From positions 29,873 through 93,872 of the forward strand of contig JHWZ01000009.1 of the NCBI GenBank assembly GCA_000687695.1: DNA of 64,000 bases, read 5' to 3'. Of this stretch, positions 17,854 through 26,797 are shown in pieces. Every line of letters starts with the position of its first letter. The first letter of the stretch is position 1. The translations under genes and the position numbers were made by a program. The DNA is from Lachnospiraceae bacterium P6B14 (GTDB lineage: Bacteria; Bacillota; Clostridia; Lachnospirales; Lachnospiraceae). The notes beneath the pieces are model-generated. The model saw only the letters and a list, made by a program, of their open reading frames with translations. It was not told the DNA's origin and made no database searches.

Positions 17854-20800
17854 ATGAGGGAAAAGATATACTTCCTGGCAAAAGGAAACTTCACATACGA
17901 GGCGCCGAAGCCCATCGTAGAGCCTGAAAAGGTTGAGATCGAGGTTGTGGCCGGAATGAAGGCCGAGGCTACCTTTACCATCGAGAACTCCAGACACACC
18001 AAGATGAAGGGTTTTGGATTCTGCGATGTGCAGGAGATCACATTTTTGCCGATATTCGAGGGGGAGCAGAGTGAGCTTACCGTCGAGGTCGATGCTACGG
18101 AGCTGATCGCCGGGACCAATCTGACCGGTGATCTGTTACTTGTGACCGACTGCGGAGAGCTGAGAGTCCCGTACGATATCAAAGTCACTGCGCCCGTTCT
18201 CACGGATGATGAGGGCAGGAAGGTCAGTGACTATTTCACTTTGATCAAACGTACCGAAAAGGATCCGAAGGCCGGTCTGAAGCTTTTTAAAGACCCGAGG
18301 TTCAAGGAGACATTTTTGTATCGCGACCCCGAGGGAAGGCTGGTTTATGATCGCCTGACGAAGGGCAATACCGGGCTATCCGGCATGGAAGAGTTTCTGG
18401 TTGCTTTCGAGAAAAAGGAGCCGGTTCGCTTTATGCTCGAGCACGCGGATGGTATCGAGTACGAGCTTTCCGGAAGCGATATCGAAGATGTGATAATGGT
18501 GAATCTGAACGCGTGGGGATCCACTGCGATCAGAGTCGATGTGATGGGCGATTTTATCGAGGTCGAGAAGCGGATCCTCTGGACCGATGAGTTCGTCGAT
18601 ATGCGCGGGAGACTTGATTATCGTATCGTGGCGGGCAGGGTTCCTGCGGGTAACCACGTCGGCAAGATCAGGTTCACTTCCCCATACGAGAGCTATGAGG
18701 TCGATATCATCGTCCACAGCCCTGTAGGCGCAAAGGAGAGAAAGATCACCCGCGCGAAGCAGGCTGTAGAGGTTCTCTTACTCAGATCCCTGCTGGCTTA
18801 CGAGGAGGGCAGAGTTACCAAGGACGAGTTCAAGGTATTTTTGCAGAAGCACAGATCCGTGCTCGAGAGACTGGCGTTCAAGTTCAGCATTCCGCTCAAG
18901 GGCTACATGGCGTGGATCCTTTCGAGTGAGGCGTCCAAGCTTGAGTTCTACCGTGCCACCGAGAGAGACGAGGCACCGAGTTTCGGCGATGACCAGTCGG
19001 TCGTAGAAAATTACCTTTTGACGAAATATGTGAAATGTTTGTATTCGGAGCGAGATGAGGATCTCGCCGAGCTTTCGAATCTCGTTTCGACGTACGCCGA
19101 GAACGGCTATCTCAGCGAAATACTGCTCGTGATCGGGCTTCGCTGTGACAGAGAGAATTATTCCTCAGCGCAGAACCGCGCGGAGAGAGTCAGGAAATTT
19201 TTGATAAAGGGTTCGGCGAGCCCGATTCTTTACTCTGAGCTTATCAGATGCTACAGAAAGGAGCCGGAGCTTCTCACCGAGCTTGACGCGATGACTCTGA
19301 AGGCGCTGCTTTACGGACTTCGCCAGGGACTGATCACCGAGCAGATGGCTGACGTGATCACGGTGCTCTCCGAGGGACGAGGCCTGCCGCTCATCGACAG
19401 CGGACAGGGCTACGGCTATACGAGGGAGAACGATCCTCTGGGCAAGGGAACCGGAGCTCTGCTCATGCACGTTCTTTTTGGGATATATGAGCTCTATCCG
19501 AACGACGATACACTGAAAAATATCTGCGCACTTCTGATACGCTTCGAGAAGCGTGACAGGAGATTTTTCCCGTGGTACGAAAAGGGTGTTTCAAAAATGC
19601 TCCGGATCACGGATCTTTTCGAGTACTATGTGTACACCATCGATCCGGCGTCATACGATCCTCTGCCGACGAACATCCTGTCATACTTCCAGTATGAGAA
19701 CCACTTAAATGACGCGAGAAAGGCGTACCTGTACGCGAATATTGTTAAAAACAGACAGACTAATCCCGTTGCTTACTCGACCTATGAGGAGCAGATCAGG
19801 GAGTTCGTAAAGGATCAGATCGAGAAGGAGAGAACCTCCACCGATCTGGGATATCTGTATACCGAGATGCTGACGGCCGAGGATGTGATGGGCGTTACCG
19901 AGGACGGTGACAGAGAGGAAGCCGAGGCTATGGCCACGACTCTGACCACGCACCTGCCGCATATCATGTTCAGACATCTCCTCACATGTCTGACTCCCGA
20001 TATCGAGAGCGTGACGCTCGTATATCTGAATACAACGGATGAGCGCACCTATCCGCTTGACCGCGGCAAGGCTCTCCTTGATATCTACACGCCGGAGTTC
20101 AGACTGTTTTTCTCGGATAAAGAGGGTAATCAGTATGTCGACAGCATCGACTACACTCTGGAATATTTTTATGACGGAGGCGAGTTCGCGCCGCTTTGCT
20201 ATCCTGCGATCGAAGCGCCGGATGACGATGATGACGACGTAACAAAGGCTCAGGACGAGGATCCGGAACCGGGCGAGCAGCTGATCATGGACGGTCTGGC
20301 TGTAGACGAGCCTGAGGAGGCACCGCCTGCGCCGAAGACTGCTCTGGAGATCCTCGAGGAGATCCGCCGCACCGGCAAGACTCCGAAGATGGAGGAGCAG
20401 GAGCAGAAGGAAAAAGAGGCCAGGAGAAAGGCGGTAGAGATGTACGAGCTCTACCCGATCGATGTGCCTGACAGCCTGATTTTCCATCTGGCTGCGCGTA
20501 TCGAGAAAAAGCCGCGCCTCGACGCTACCGAGGCTGACGTTCTGTTCCACGCGTTGGCTACGGAGAAGCTCAGGGATATGTTCCACGGACGTATTTTTTT
20601 GAGAGTATATGACTATATCAGAGAGCAGGTGAGGGAAAAGGACAAAAACAATTACCTTCGCCTCCTGATGAAATATTTGAATCCGAATACGATCAAGAGA
20701 AACCGTATCGGTGAGGTCGCGAGCGATTGCATCCGCTGCGGCGAGATGGAGAAGGCGGCCCAGATGCTGAAGAGATACGGCAGAAACGGTTGCAAGGACG

Positions 20801-21819
20801 ACGAGATGGCCAAGCTCGTGATCGAGCGTATCAGACAGGTCGAGTACGAGTTTGACGATTGCCTGGTGAAGTGGGCGTACGCGCTCTACGAAAAGGGCCA
20901 CCACGAGCGCCCGATCCTAAACTATCTGCTCCAGTACTACATGGGCGAGACCGACACGCTGATCTCACTGTACAGGGCATCCATGCCGAAAAAGGTCACA
21001 TCGGGCAGCGGATCCGCGCAGGTTGAGAGTGTCGAGGGTTATATCAAAAATAACCCCGAGTTCTACGAGAGTGTGAGGGAGAGGCTTTTAGGTCAGGTGC
21101 TTTTTGCCTGCAGAGATACAGAGGATACTGAGGATATCTTCCTTGACTACTTCGAGGACGGCGAGAACAGGATGCTCGTAAAGGCGTATCTGTCACAGGT
21201 TGCTTATGAGTATGTGGTCGGACGTATCGAGCTGACTGATGCTATTTTTGAAAAGATCTACCAGCAGGCGATGTACGAGAAAGAGCCCGTGATGGTGCTC
21301 GCGGCGCTGAAAAAGCTGGTTAACAAAGAAGAATACGACGAGAACGAGACAGGCTTTATCATGAGCAGTCTCGAGGAAATGGCGGGACGCGGTTGCATCC
21401 TTCCGTTCATGAAGGATTTTGCGCCGAGGATCACGGTACCGTTCGAGATCAGGACGCCGGTGCTCGTGCAGTATTACAGCGGCACGCCCGACGGGGTATT
21501 TTTGTTCATAAAGAATAAAAATAGCGAGTACGAGTCGAAGCCGATGGAGAAGGTGTTTGACGGTATTTTTATCTCGTCGATCCTGCTTTTCGCGGGCGAG
21601 GAGACGGTCGGATACATCTACGAGGAGGAGACCGGCAAGCGCTCGAAGCAGTTTGAGCTCCGCAAAAAGGAGATCAAGAGCGGCGGTGCGTCTCTGTTTG
21701 AGCAGGTGAACGCGATGCTCGAGGCCAGACGCGACGGGGATGAAGAGGAGTATAAACAGCTTAGCGAGGCCTTCGTTGAGGAGTTGGAGGTATCCAAGGC
21801 GCTGTTTACCATTTTATGA
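17854..21819 (+). CDS. DUF5717 family protein, very large
   Basis: A 1321-residue protein matching, from memory, the DUF5717 family of Lachnospiraceae. The N-terminal 100 residues look like an immunoglobulin-like beta domain (EVVAGMKAEATFTIEN, then GTNLTGDLLLVTDCGELRVPYDIKV), and a second such region runs to about residue 290. From about 295 onward it is almost entirely helical with repeat-like spacing, like a long solenoid. An acidic low-complexity linker (PDDDDDD region, about residues 787-830) divides it. There is no signal peptide or membrane segment, so it should be cytoplasmic. The start follows AGGGAGA. DUF5716, helical-repeat and membrane proteins follow on the same strand. The size and layout suggest a scaffold; no enzymatic motif is seen. 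Confidence 0.88.
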   Translation: MREKIYFLAKGNFTYEAPKPIVEPEKVEIEVVAGMKAEATFTIENSRHTKMKGFGFCDVQEITFLPIFEGEQSELTVEVDATELIAGTNLTGDLLLVTDCGELRVPYDIKVTAPVLTDDEGRKVSDYFTLIKRTEKDPKAGLKLFKDPRFKETFLYRDPEGRLVYDRLTKGNTGLSGMEEFLVAFEKKEPVRFMLEHADGIEYELSGSDIEDVIMVNLNAWGSTAIRVDVMGDFIEVEKRILWTDEFVDMRGRLDYRIVAGRVPAGNHVGKIRFTSPYESYEVDIIVHSPVGAKERKITRAKQAVEVLLLRSLLAYEEGRVTKDEFKVFLQKHRSVLERLAFKFSIPLKGYMAWILSSEASKLEFYRATERDEAPSFGDDQSVVENYLLTKYVKCLYSERDEDLAELSNLVSTYAENGYLSEILLVIGLRCDRENYSSAQNRAERVRKFLIKGSASPILYSELIRCYRKEPELLTELDAMTLKALLYGLRQGLITEQMADVITVLSEGRGLPLIDSGQGYGYTRENDPLGKGTGALLMHVLFGIYELYPNDDTLKNICALLIRFEKRDRRFFPWYEKGVSKMLRITDLFEYYVYTIDPASYDPLPTNILSYFQYENHLNDARKAYLYANIVKNRQTNPVAYSTYEEQIREFVKDQIEKERTSTDLGYLYTEMLTAEDVMGVTEDGDREEAEAMATTLTTHLPHIMFRHLLTCLTPDIESVTLVYLNTTDERTYPLDRGKALLDIYTPEFRLFFSDKEGNQYVDSIDYTLEYFYDGGEFAPLCYPAIEAPDDDDDDVTKAQDEDPEPGEQLIMDGLAVDEPEEAPPAPKTALEILEEIRRTGKTPKMEEQEQKEKEARRKAVEMYELYPIDVPDSLIFHLAARIEKKPRLDATEADVLFHALATEKLRDMFHGRIFLRVYDYIREQVREKDKNNYLRLLMKYLNPNTIKRNRIGEVASDCIRCGEMEKAAQMLKRYGRNGCKDDEMAKLVIERIRQVEYEFDDCLVKWAYALYEKGHHERPILNYLLQYYMGETDTLISLYRASMPKKVTSGSGSAQVESVEGYIKNNPEFYESVRERLLGQVLFACRDTEDTEDIFLDYFEDGENRMLVKAYLSQVAYEYVVGRIELTDAIFEKIYQQAMYEKEPVMVLAALKKLVNKEEYDENETGFIMSSLEEMAGRGCILPFMKDFAPRITVPFEIRTPVLVQYYSGTPDGVFLFIKNKNSEYESKPMEKVFDGIFISSILLFAGEETVGYIYEEETGKRSKQFELRKKEIKSGGASLFEQVNAMLEARRDGDEEEYKQLSEAFVEELEVSKALFTIL

Positions 21820-21826
21820 TCATTAT

Positions 21827-21912
21827 GGAAGGACGGATGAAAAAGTCTTTTCTCGGAGCCATAGCGTGCTGCGCACGCTGAGCCTCCTCGAATGCGATTT
21901 TTCATCCTTTCC
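21827..21912. repeat. Intergenic hairpin element (type D)
   Basis: Outer stem GGAAGGACGGATGAAAAA against TTTTTCATCCTTTCC encloses an inner hairpin AGCGTG-ctg-CGCACGCT. It sits in the 109-nt gap between the DUF5717 and DUF5716 genes. It has the same nested plan as families A and B but I could not match its core to them. Confidence 0.6.
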
Positions 21913-21928
21913 ATTCGGAGGATAACTT

Positions 21929-23209
21929 ATGAGTGATGATAGAACATTGTTAGTCGGCATGGATCTGTGCGACGAGACTACGCAGCTCGCTGTCTATGAC
22001 AGGGAGTTAATGGAGCCTGTGCTTATTGGGCAATCCGAGGATAACCCGGATGCTCTCATAGAGACTGCCGTTAATTTCGCCGAGCGTGAGCCGATCACGG
22101 GCCTTCTCGAGAAGGCGAGGACCGGCGATGACGTGATGAACGACGGGAAGATGGTCGGGATCGAGAGGGTGCTCGCGTACTTTTTCAGAAAGACCCTGGC
22201 GATGACCAGAGTCCGCTATCCCGGCGAGAAGATAAAAATGCTCACTATCTCGGTGCCTACGATGGACAAGGATTTCGTGGACAGGATGTACGAGGCGCTG
22301 GCGCTCATCGGACTCGAGAGCGACAGAGTGAGGATCATAGATCACAAGAGAAGCTACATGTACTACGTGCTCTATCAGAAGAAGGAGCTGTGGACGAACG
22401 ATGTGGGGCTTTTTGACTATGATGGCGAGAGGCTTTTATACGAGCAGTTAAAGATTGACCGTTCGCATCTGCCGGCATTGGTGGGCGTTACGGAGAAGGA
22501 TTTTACGGAGGCTTTTAAGGTGGCTGACAGGCCTGAGAAACTCCCCGAGAAGCTCCCTGATTCGATCGAGTTTATCGACGAGATCGACGAGGAGTCGGAG
22601 GAGGTCAGGGCTGCTACCCCGAAAGGGACTATTTTTGAAAATATCGTGAAGACCGCGCTGAAGAATCAGTTCGTTTCATCACTGTTTATGACGGGTGAGG
22701 GATTCGAGACCAAGTGGGCTGATGAGGTGTTCCCGAGACTTGCTGTCGGCAGGCGCCTGTTCCGCGGCCGTAACCTCTATGTCAGCGGGGCGACATACGC
22801 GTCGAAGGAGTTCGGCGAGAAAAAGAGACTCGAGGACTACGTTGTTTTTGCGCCTGATATGGTGCCGGCCCGTCTGTCGATGGATGTGTATGAGAACGGA
22901 AAGCAGAACGAGGTCGTGCTCGCGCCGGCCGGTTATCCGTGGTTCGAGGTGGATACCGAGGTGGATCTGATCCCTGACGGGGATACGGAGATCGTGGTGA
23001 ACGCAAGGCCTGTGTTTGAGGGAGATGTGCGCCAGTACAAGCTTGATATCTCGCCGATCCTCGCGAAGAACAATCGTATGACCAGGATCGGGTTACGCGT
23101 GAGGTTCGAGGATTCGAAGACGGCGATATTTACCATAAGGGATAAGGGCTTCGGAGAGACGATGCCCGGAAGCAATCGTGTTTGGGAGGAGACTGTAGTA
23201 TGTTCATAA
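21929..23209 (+). CDS. DUF5716 family protein, possible actin/Hsp70-fold ATPase
   Basis: A 426-residue protein that I assign to DUF5716. The N-terminus LLVGMDLCDETTQLAVYDR resembles the phosphate-1 loop of the actin/Hsp70/sugar-kinase fold, and KIKMLTISVPTMDKDFVDRMYEAL resembles the segment of such proteins that precedes the second nucleotide motif; this reading is an inference. The C-terminal third (VVLAPAGYPWFEVDTEVDLIPDGDTEIVVN) is beta-rich, like a substrate domain. No membrane segment is seen. CGGAGG precedes the ATG by nine bases. The next gene overlaps its 3' end by 10 nt, so the two are probably translationally coupled. Confidence 0.82.
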   Translation: MSDDRTLLVGMDLCDETTQLAVYDRELMEPVLIGQSEDNPDALIETAVNFAEREPITGLLEKARTGDDVMNDGKMVGIERVLAYFFRKTLAMTRVRYPGEKIKMLTISVPTMDKDFVDRMYEALALIGLESDRVRIIDHKRSYMYYVLYQKKELWTNDVGLFDYDGERLLYEQLKIDRSHLPALVGVTEKDFTEAFKVADRPEKLPEKLPDSIEFIDEIDEESEEVRAATPKGTIFENIVKTALKNQFVSSLFMTGEGFETKWADEVFPRLAVGRRLFRGRNLYVSGATYASKEFGEKKRLEDYVVFAPDMVPARLSMDVYENGKQNEVVLAPAGYPWFEVDTEVDLIPDGDTEIVVNARPVFEGDVRQYKLDISPILAKNNRMTRIGLRVRFEDSKTAIFTIRDKGFGETMPGSNRVWEETVVCS

Positions 23210-23973
23210 GATGCTATGGAAAAGTGGCTACAGAGCCTTATACCATGCCGTATACCGGAGCAAGGGTATACTCTTTGGAGGAGCTGTGCTACTACATCGG
23301 AAATAACATATATACGATCACCGAGGACTTTTTCACGAAGTCTCTGGTTGAGTGGCTCGACAAGGAGGCGGACCAGAAGGTGCTCGCCAACAAGCTCGAC
23401 ACGATGATCACCAACAAGAATAAGCTGAAGGATCTGGTCGTGACGATCCTTTGCGCGTGCGACTACTACAGGGAGTTCGAGATCCGCGAGCTGATGCGTG
23501 TTATCGACGATATCGTGAATCTCCCGCTCCATGAAAAGAGCAAGATCCGCGCCGACAACTATATGCGCGCCGGCCTCTATGCGAAGAGCGCCGCAGCCTA
23601 CAGAAAGCTTCTTACCGGTGCCTATGCGGTGAACTTTACCCCGGAGGCGTACGGAGATATCCTTCACAACCTCGGAATAGCGCAGTTCTACACGGCTTCG
23701 TTTGAGGCTGCCGAGAGAGATTTTAAGGAGGCTTATGCGAGAAATCACAGGGCTGAGTCGCTCCATCATTATCTCTATCTGCTCCTGATGCAGGGCAGAA
23801 AGGATGAGTTCGAGCGCGAGTGCATAGAGCATGGCATGAACAATGCCCAGCTCGAGGCAATCAGAAACAGATTTAACGAGGAAAAGATGAAGGTTCAGAA
23901 AAGGATCATCGATGATGAAGAGATAGAAAGATTTAAAGAGGATTTGAGAAAGGCGGCCGGTAGTGCGATTTAA
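23200..23973 (+). CDS. Helical-repeat (TPR-like) protein of the DUF5717 cluster
   Basis: A 257-residue protein with no recognised family. The start is ATG 23200 (MFIRCYGK) because GGGAGGAG lies nine bases upstream; an in-frame codon at 23182 lies inside that site. Helices with TPR-like spacing occur at about residues 120-210: NYMRAGLYAKSAAAYRKLL, HNLGIAQFYTASFEAAERDF and AESLHHYLYLLLMQG. The C-terminus is a charged helix. It overlaps both neighbours (10 and 11 nt), a tight operon arrangement that implies a shared complex. Confidence 0.82.
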   Translation: MFIRCYGKVATEPYTMPYTGARVYSLEELCYYIGNNIYTITEDFFTKSLVEWLDKEADQKVLANKLDTMITNKNKLKDLVVTILCACDYYREFEIRELMRVIDDIVNLPLHEKSKIRADNYMRAGLYAKSAAAYRKLLTGAYAVNFTPEAYGDILHNLGIAQFYTASFEAAERDFKEAYARNHRAESLHHYLYLLLMQGRKDEFERECIEHGMNNAQLEAIRNRFNEEKMKVQKRIIDDEEIERFKEDLRKAAGSAI

Positions 23974-25195
23974 ACTGTTTCGATTCGGCCGAAAAAAGAA
24001 GAAAAATGAAGAGCTGTCTGAGGAGGAGTATGGAAGCCTCGGAGAGGAGAGAAGCGCCGAATCAGCCGAAGTTGAGAAGATTATCAAGAATCACTCATAC
24101 TTCGAAAAAGAAAATGTAGATTTAAAGAATGCACCTGCTCGCATCGCTTACCTCGAGCGTCTCAGAGACACTATTATGGAGGGAAAGCACCAGTGTGAGG
24201 AGGTCAAGTTTGAATACGGCCGCGTTACATCCTACCTTAAGGACATCCAGCTTATCGATCAGGCTCAGGATGAGGATAAACAGGAGATATATGACTGCGC
24301 AAAGAGGATAGTCGAGCTGTCTGAGATGCGTAAGGCCATCCGCCACAAGAGATATCAGATATCGGATCCCCAGAGAAAGGCTCTCGATCGTTTCGAGGAC
24401 GACGTGCCTCATGACGTGGAAAAGCTGTTGGAGTTCGAGGATCTGCAGGTAAAGATAAGGGGTGACCTGAGGAAACTCAACGGCGAGAAGGCTTATCTCA
24501 GGTCAGAGAAGGAGGATATCAACCGCAGACAGTCGACGCTCAGACGTATCAGCAAGGCTTTGGCGGTGATCCTTTCCGTTGCGGCGATCGCTCTCGGTTG
24601 TCTGCTTGCTTACTGGCAGGTCGATATCACCGTGCCTTTTGTCGCTACGGCTGCATTTGCGTTTCTCATCGCCGCTATCATCATGTGGGAGGCGCGTAAA
24701 AACCGCATGGAGATGGCTGTTACCGAGAAAAAGGAGAACCGCGCGGTATTTTTGACTAACCGCGTAAAGATAAAGTACGTGAATAATGTGAGAGCTCTGG
24801 AGTACCTGACGGGCAAGTATGCTGTCAGGAATGCGACAGAGCTTGATTTCGTTTATTCGCAGTATCGCGATGCGAAGCGTGAGTGGGCGCGTCAGCGTGA
24901 GGGCACGATCCAGATCGAGGAGAATCATGAGATCCTGATACAGGTTCTCAGGCGCATCGGCGTCAGGGATCGCGAGATATGGTTCACGCAGGCGAAGGCT
25001 CTGATCGATCCTTCGGAGATGGTCGAGGTGAGGCATGAGTTGAATCAGAGACGTCAGAAGCTCAGGGAACAGCTGGATTACAACACCGGAGTGATGACGG
25101 AGTGCCTGAATGAGATGGATAAGATCAGGCGGAAGAAGCCGGAGTATGAGGCGGATGTCGAGAGGGTCCTCGCGCAGGTGGGGGATCTGAAGTAG
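23963..25195 (+). CDS. Membrane-anchored coiled-coil protein of the DUF5717 cluster
   Basis: A 410-residue protein beginning at GTG 23963 inside the previous gene. After a basic N-terminus come long charged helices (about residues 40-190, coiled-coil heptads). Two membrane helices lie at about 197-215 (ALAVILSVAAIALGCLLAY) and 222-244, then another coiled-coil region runs to the end. Both long arms therefore face the same side, probably the cytoplasm. It could tether the DUF5716/DUF5717 proteins to the membrane, but that rests only on gene order. No homology to a named family was recognised. Confidence 0.82.
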   Translation: MRFKLFRFGRKKKKNEELSEEEYGSLGEERSAESAEVEKIIKNHSYFEKENVDLKNAPARIAYLERLRDTIMEGKHQCEEVKFEYGRVTSYLKDIQLIDQAQDEDKQEIYDCAKRIVELSEMRKAIRHKRYQISDPQRKALDRFEDDVPHDVEKLLEFEDLQVKIRGDLRKLNGEKAYLRSEKEDINRRQSTLRRISKALAVILSVAAIALGCLLAYWQVDITVPFVATAAFAFLIAAIIMWEARKNRMEMAVTEKKENRAVFLTNRVKIKYVNNVRALEYLTGKYAVRNATELDFVYSQYRDAKREWARQREGTIQIEENHEILIQVLRRIGVRDREIWFTQAKALIDPSEMVEVRHELNQRRQKLREQLDYNTGVMTECLNEMDKIRRKKPEYEADVERVLAQVGDLK

Positions 25196-25197
25196 GG

Positions 25198-25357
25198 ACG
25201 GCCGCTGAGGTCGGGGGTTTTGATTGTCCGTGAGGGCACGCTTGCGCTTTTTTCTCGACCGCCACGTTGCACGCACGGAAAATACCCGTGCTGCGCAACG
25301 GCGCTCGAGACACATCCCTCACGGTGACAATTCAAAACCGCCCTCCTTTAGGCGGCC
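25198..25357. repeat. Intergenic hairpin element, family A copy 1
   Basis: A near-continuous hairpin. Outer arms ACGGCCGC..GGGGGTTTTGATTGTC and GACAATTCAAAACCGCCC..GGCGGCC enclose CGTGAGGG/CCCTCACGG. Inside these is the stem CTCGACCGC/GCGCTCGAG and an apical GCACGG-aaaatac-CCGTGC. Core blocks GCACGCTTGCGCTTTTTT, CACGTTGCA and GTGCTGCGCAACG are shared with 30268-30419 and, reversed, with 15269-15403. It lies between the coiled-coil gene and the left arm of the PHP cassette. Confidence 0.82.
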
Positions 25358-25384
25358 TGTTAGGTGCAAAATGAAATACCCGGT

Positions 25385-25765
25385 CCTGCCTGACGAAATC
25401 CGGGATTTGTAGCCCGGAAGCAGACGCCTTTCCGACTTTTTCATGTTTTTTTGCGATTTAGTCGGAAATTTTTAGCTCTATAACCTTTTCTTACACATGT
25501 GAAAACAAGGTGACTTCCGACTAAACGTGTGTTTTATGCAATAAAGTCGGAATTTTCTATTGATTTTCAGTCAGATAGAGTTTTCAGATTCTAGAATCAC
25601 TTAAAAAGAGGTCGGATTATTCCGACTTTTTCTTGTTTTTTTTCGATTTAGTCGGAATCGGTCCTGCTTCCGCCTTTTTTTCGTTTTGTCATTTTCGTTT
25701 AGATTCCGACAAAACTGGTTTTTTTTGCGATTTAGTCGGAATCGGTCCTGCTTCCGCGCATATCA
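25385..25765. repeat. Left arm of a 381-bp inverted repeat flanking the PHP gene
   Basis: The reverse complement of 26798-27178, about 94 percent identical by eye (some 23 differences, mostly in T-runs). The arm is AT-rich and carries no ORF of note. It contains four hairpins of exactly 38 nt with ends TTCCGAC and GTCGGAA, at 25430, 25515, 25620 and 25704, a short inverse hairpin GTCGG-attatt-CCGAC at 25611, and CCGGG-atttgta-GCCCGG near the outer end. The phrase CGGTCCTGCTTCCGC follows the third and fourth hairpins. Confidence 0.92.
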
Positions 25766-25783
25766 TCAAAGAATGGAAACCGG

Positions 25784-25816
25784 GCGGCCGCAGTAGCGAC
25801 CGCCCGCTCTTTATGG
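25784..25816 (+). terminator. Hairpin just inside the left arm, possible terminator
   Basis: CGGGCGG-ccgcagtagcga-CCGCCCG followed by CTCTTTAT, in the 144 nt between the left arm and the PHP gene. It would separate the PHP promoter from read-through coming across the arm. The T-run is weak. Confidence 0.4.
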
Positions 25817-25850
25817 CTATATGCGAAAGTCTGATTATCTTAAAAACTGC

Positions 25851-25879
25851 TTGCATACGTCTGTGTATTCTGATACTAT
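25851..25879 (+). promoter_or_regulatory. Promoter of the PHP gene
   Basis: TTGCAT (25851-25856), 17-nt spacer, TACTAT (25874-25879) with an extended TGA directly before it. It lies inside the inverted repeat pair, so the gene would keep its promoter if the segment inverted. Confidence 0.65.
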
Positions 25880-25909
25880 AAAGTTCAAATCAATCTTGGA
25901 GGTGCCAGG

Positions 25910-26779
25910 ATGCAGTTTATCGATCTTCATATGCACTCAATCCACTCCGACGGGACAGACACACCCGCTGAGTTAGTTGAGCTCGCACTCGAAAAAGGTC
26001 TGATAGCCATGGCTCTTACCGATCACGACACGGTCGACGGAGTAGCAGAGGCGATAGCCGCAGCTGAAGGTCGCCCTATAGAGGTGATCCCCGGAGTTGA
26101 GATCTCCTGTGAATACGTGATCCCGCCACAGGCAGGGATGCCCTCAAGAAAAAAAGAAGTCCATATACTCGGCTACGGAATGGACATCACAAACGCAGAG
26201 TTGCTGGAAAAACTGAAGTTTGCTTGCGACGAGCGTGATAATCGAAATAAAAAGATGGCCGCCAACTTCCAACAGGCGGGCTACGATATGATTTCCTACG
26301 AAAAACTAAAAGAACGATTTGGTAATGTCACCATTGCAAGGCCTCATTTTGCGCGCCTTTTGATGGAGGCAGGAGTGATCCCGTCGATAGAGTCTGCCTT
26401 CGAACACGGGGGACTCCTTGCGAATGACAGCCCTCTATATGTTTTTCGTACTTATCTGACACCTGAACAGGGGATAAAGGCAATCACGGGAGCAGGCGGA
26501 AAGGCTGTTCTTGCTCATCCGATGATGTATAAGATGTCCGTTTCCGAGATCCACAGGCTGCTCGAGACTCTTACAGGTTTCGGACTCACGGGGATCGAGG
26601 CTATATACTCCAGAAATAAAGGAACCGACGAGTCGTATATACGAAAGCTCGCTCACGATTATGATCTTTTTATCACCGGCGGTACTGACTATCATGGCCG
26701 AAACAAACCCGATCTCGAGGTCGGCTGGGGTGAAGGAAACCTCCGCGTACCAGCGATGTTACTGTCAAACCTTCGCTGA
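25910..26779 (+). CDS. PHP-domain phosphoesterase (RNase AM/YciV-like)
   Basis: A 289-residue metal-dependent phosphoesterase of the PHP superfamily. The metal ligands are visible: H7 and H9 (DLHMHS), D14, H39 (TDHD), E64 (GVEIS), H85, H146 (ARPHFA), H203 (LAHP), D260 and H262 (GTDYHG). It is closest in layout to the YciV/TrpH group, where the E. coli member is a 5'-3' exonuclease on short RNA or DNA and processes rRNA 5' ends; that role is inferred here. The start follows TTGGAGGTG. The gene has its own promoter, and its stop is 18 nt before the right arm of the inverted repeat. Confidence 0.9.
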   Translation: MQFIDLHMHSIHSDGTDTPAELVELALEKGLIAMALTDHDTVDGVAEAIAAAEGRPIEVIPGVEISCEYVIPPQAGMPSRKKEVHILGYGMDITNAELLEKLKFACDERDNRNKKMAANFQQAGYDMISYEKLKERFGNVTIARPHFARLLMEAGVIPSIESAFEHGGLLANDSPLYVFRTYLTPEQGIKAITGAGGKAVLAHPMMYKMSVSEIHRLLETLTGFGLTGIEAIYSRNKGTDESYIRKLAHDYDLFITGGTDYHGRNKPDLEVGWGEGNLRVPAMLLSNLR

Positions 26780-26797
26780 CTACTATCAAGTCTTCGC

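Noticed and set aside
19705..20904. A 399-codon open frame antisense to the DUF5717 gene.
   Set aside because: It is a mirror of a strongly coding frame (third-position bias of the sense gene), with no start signal or domain.
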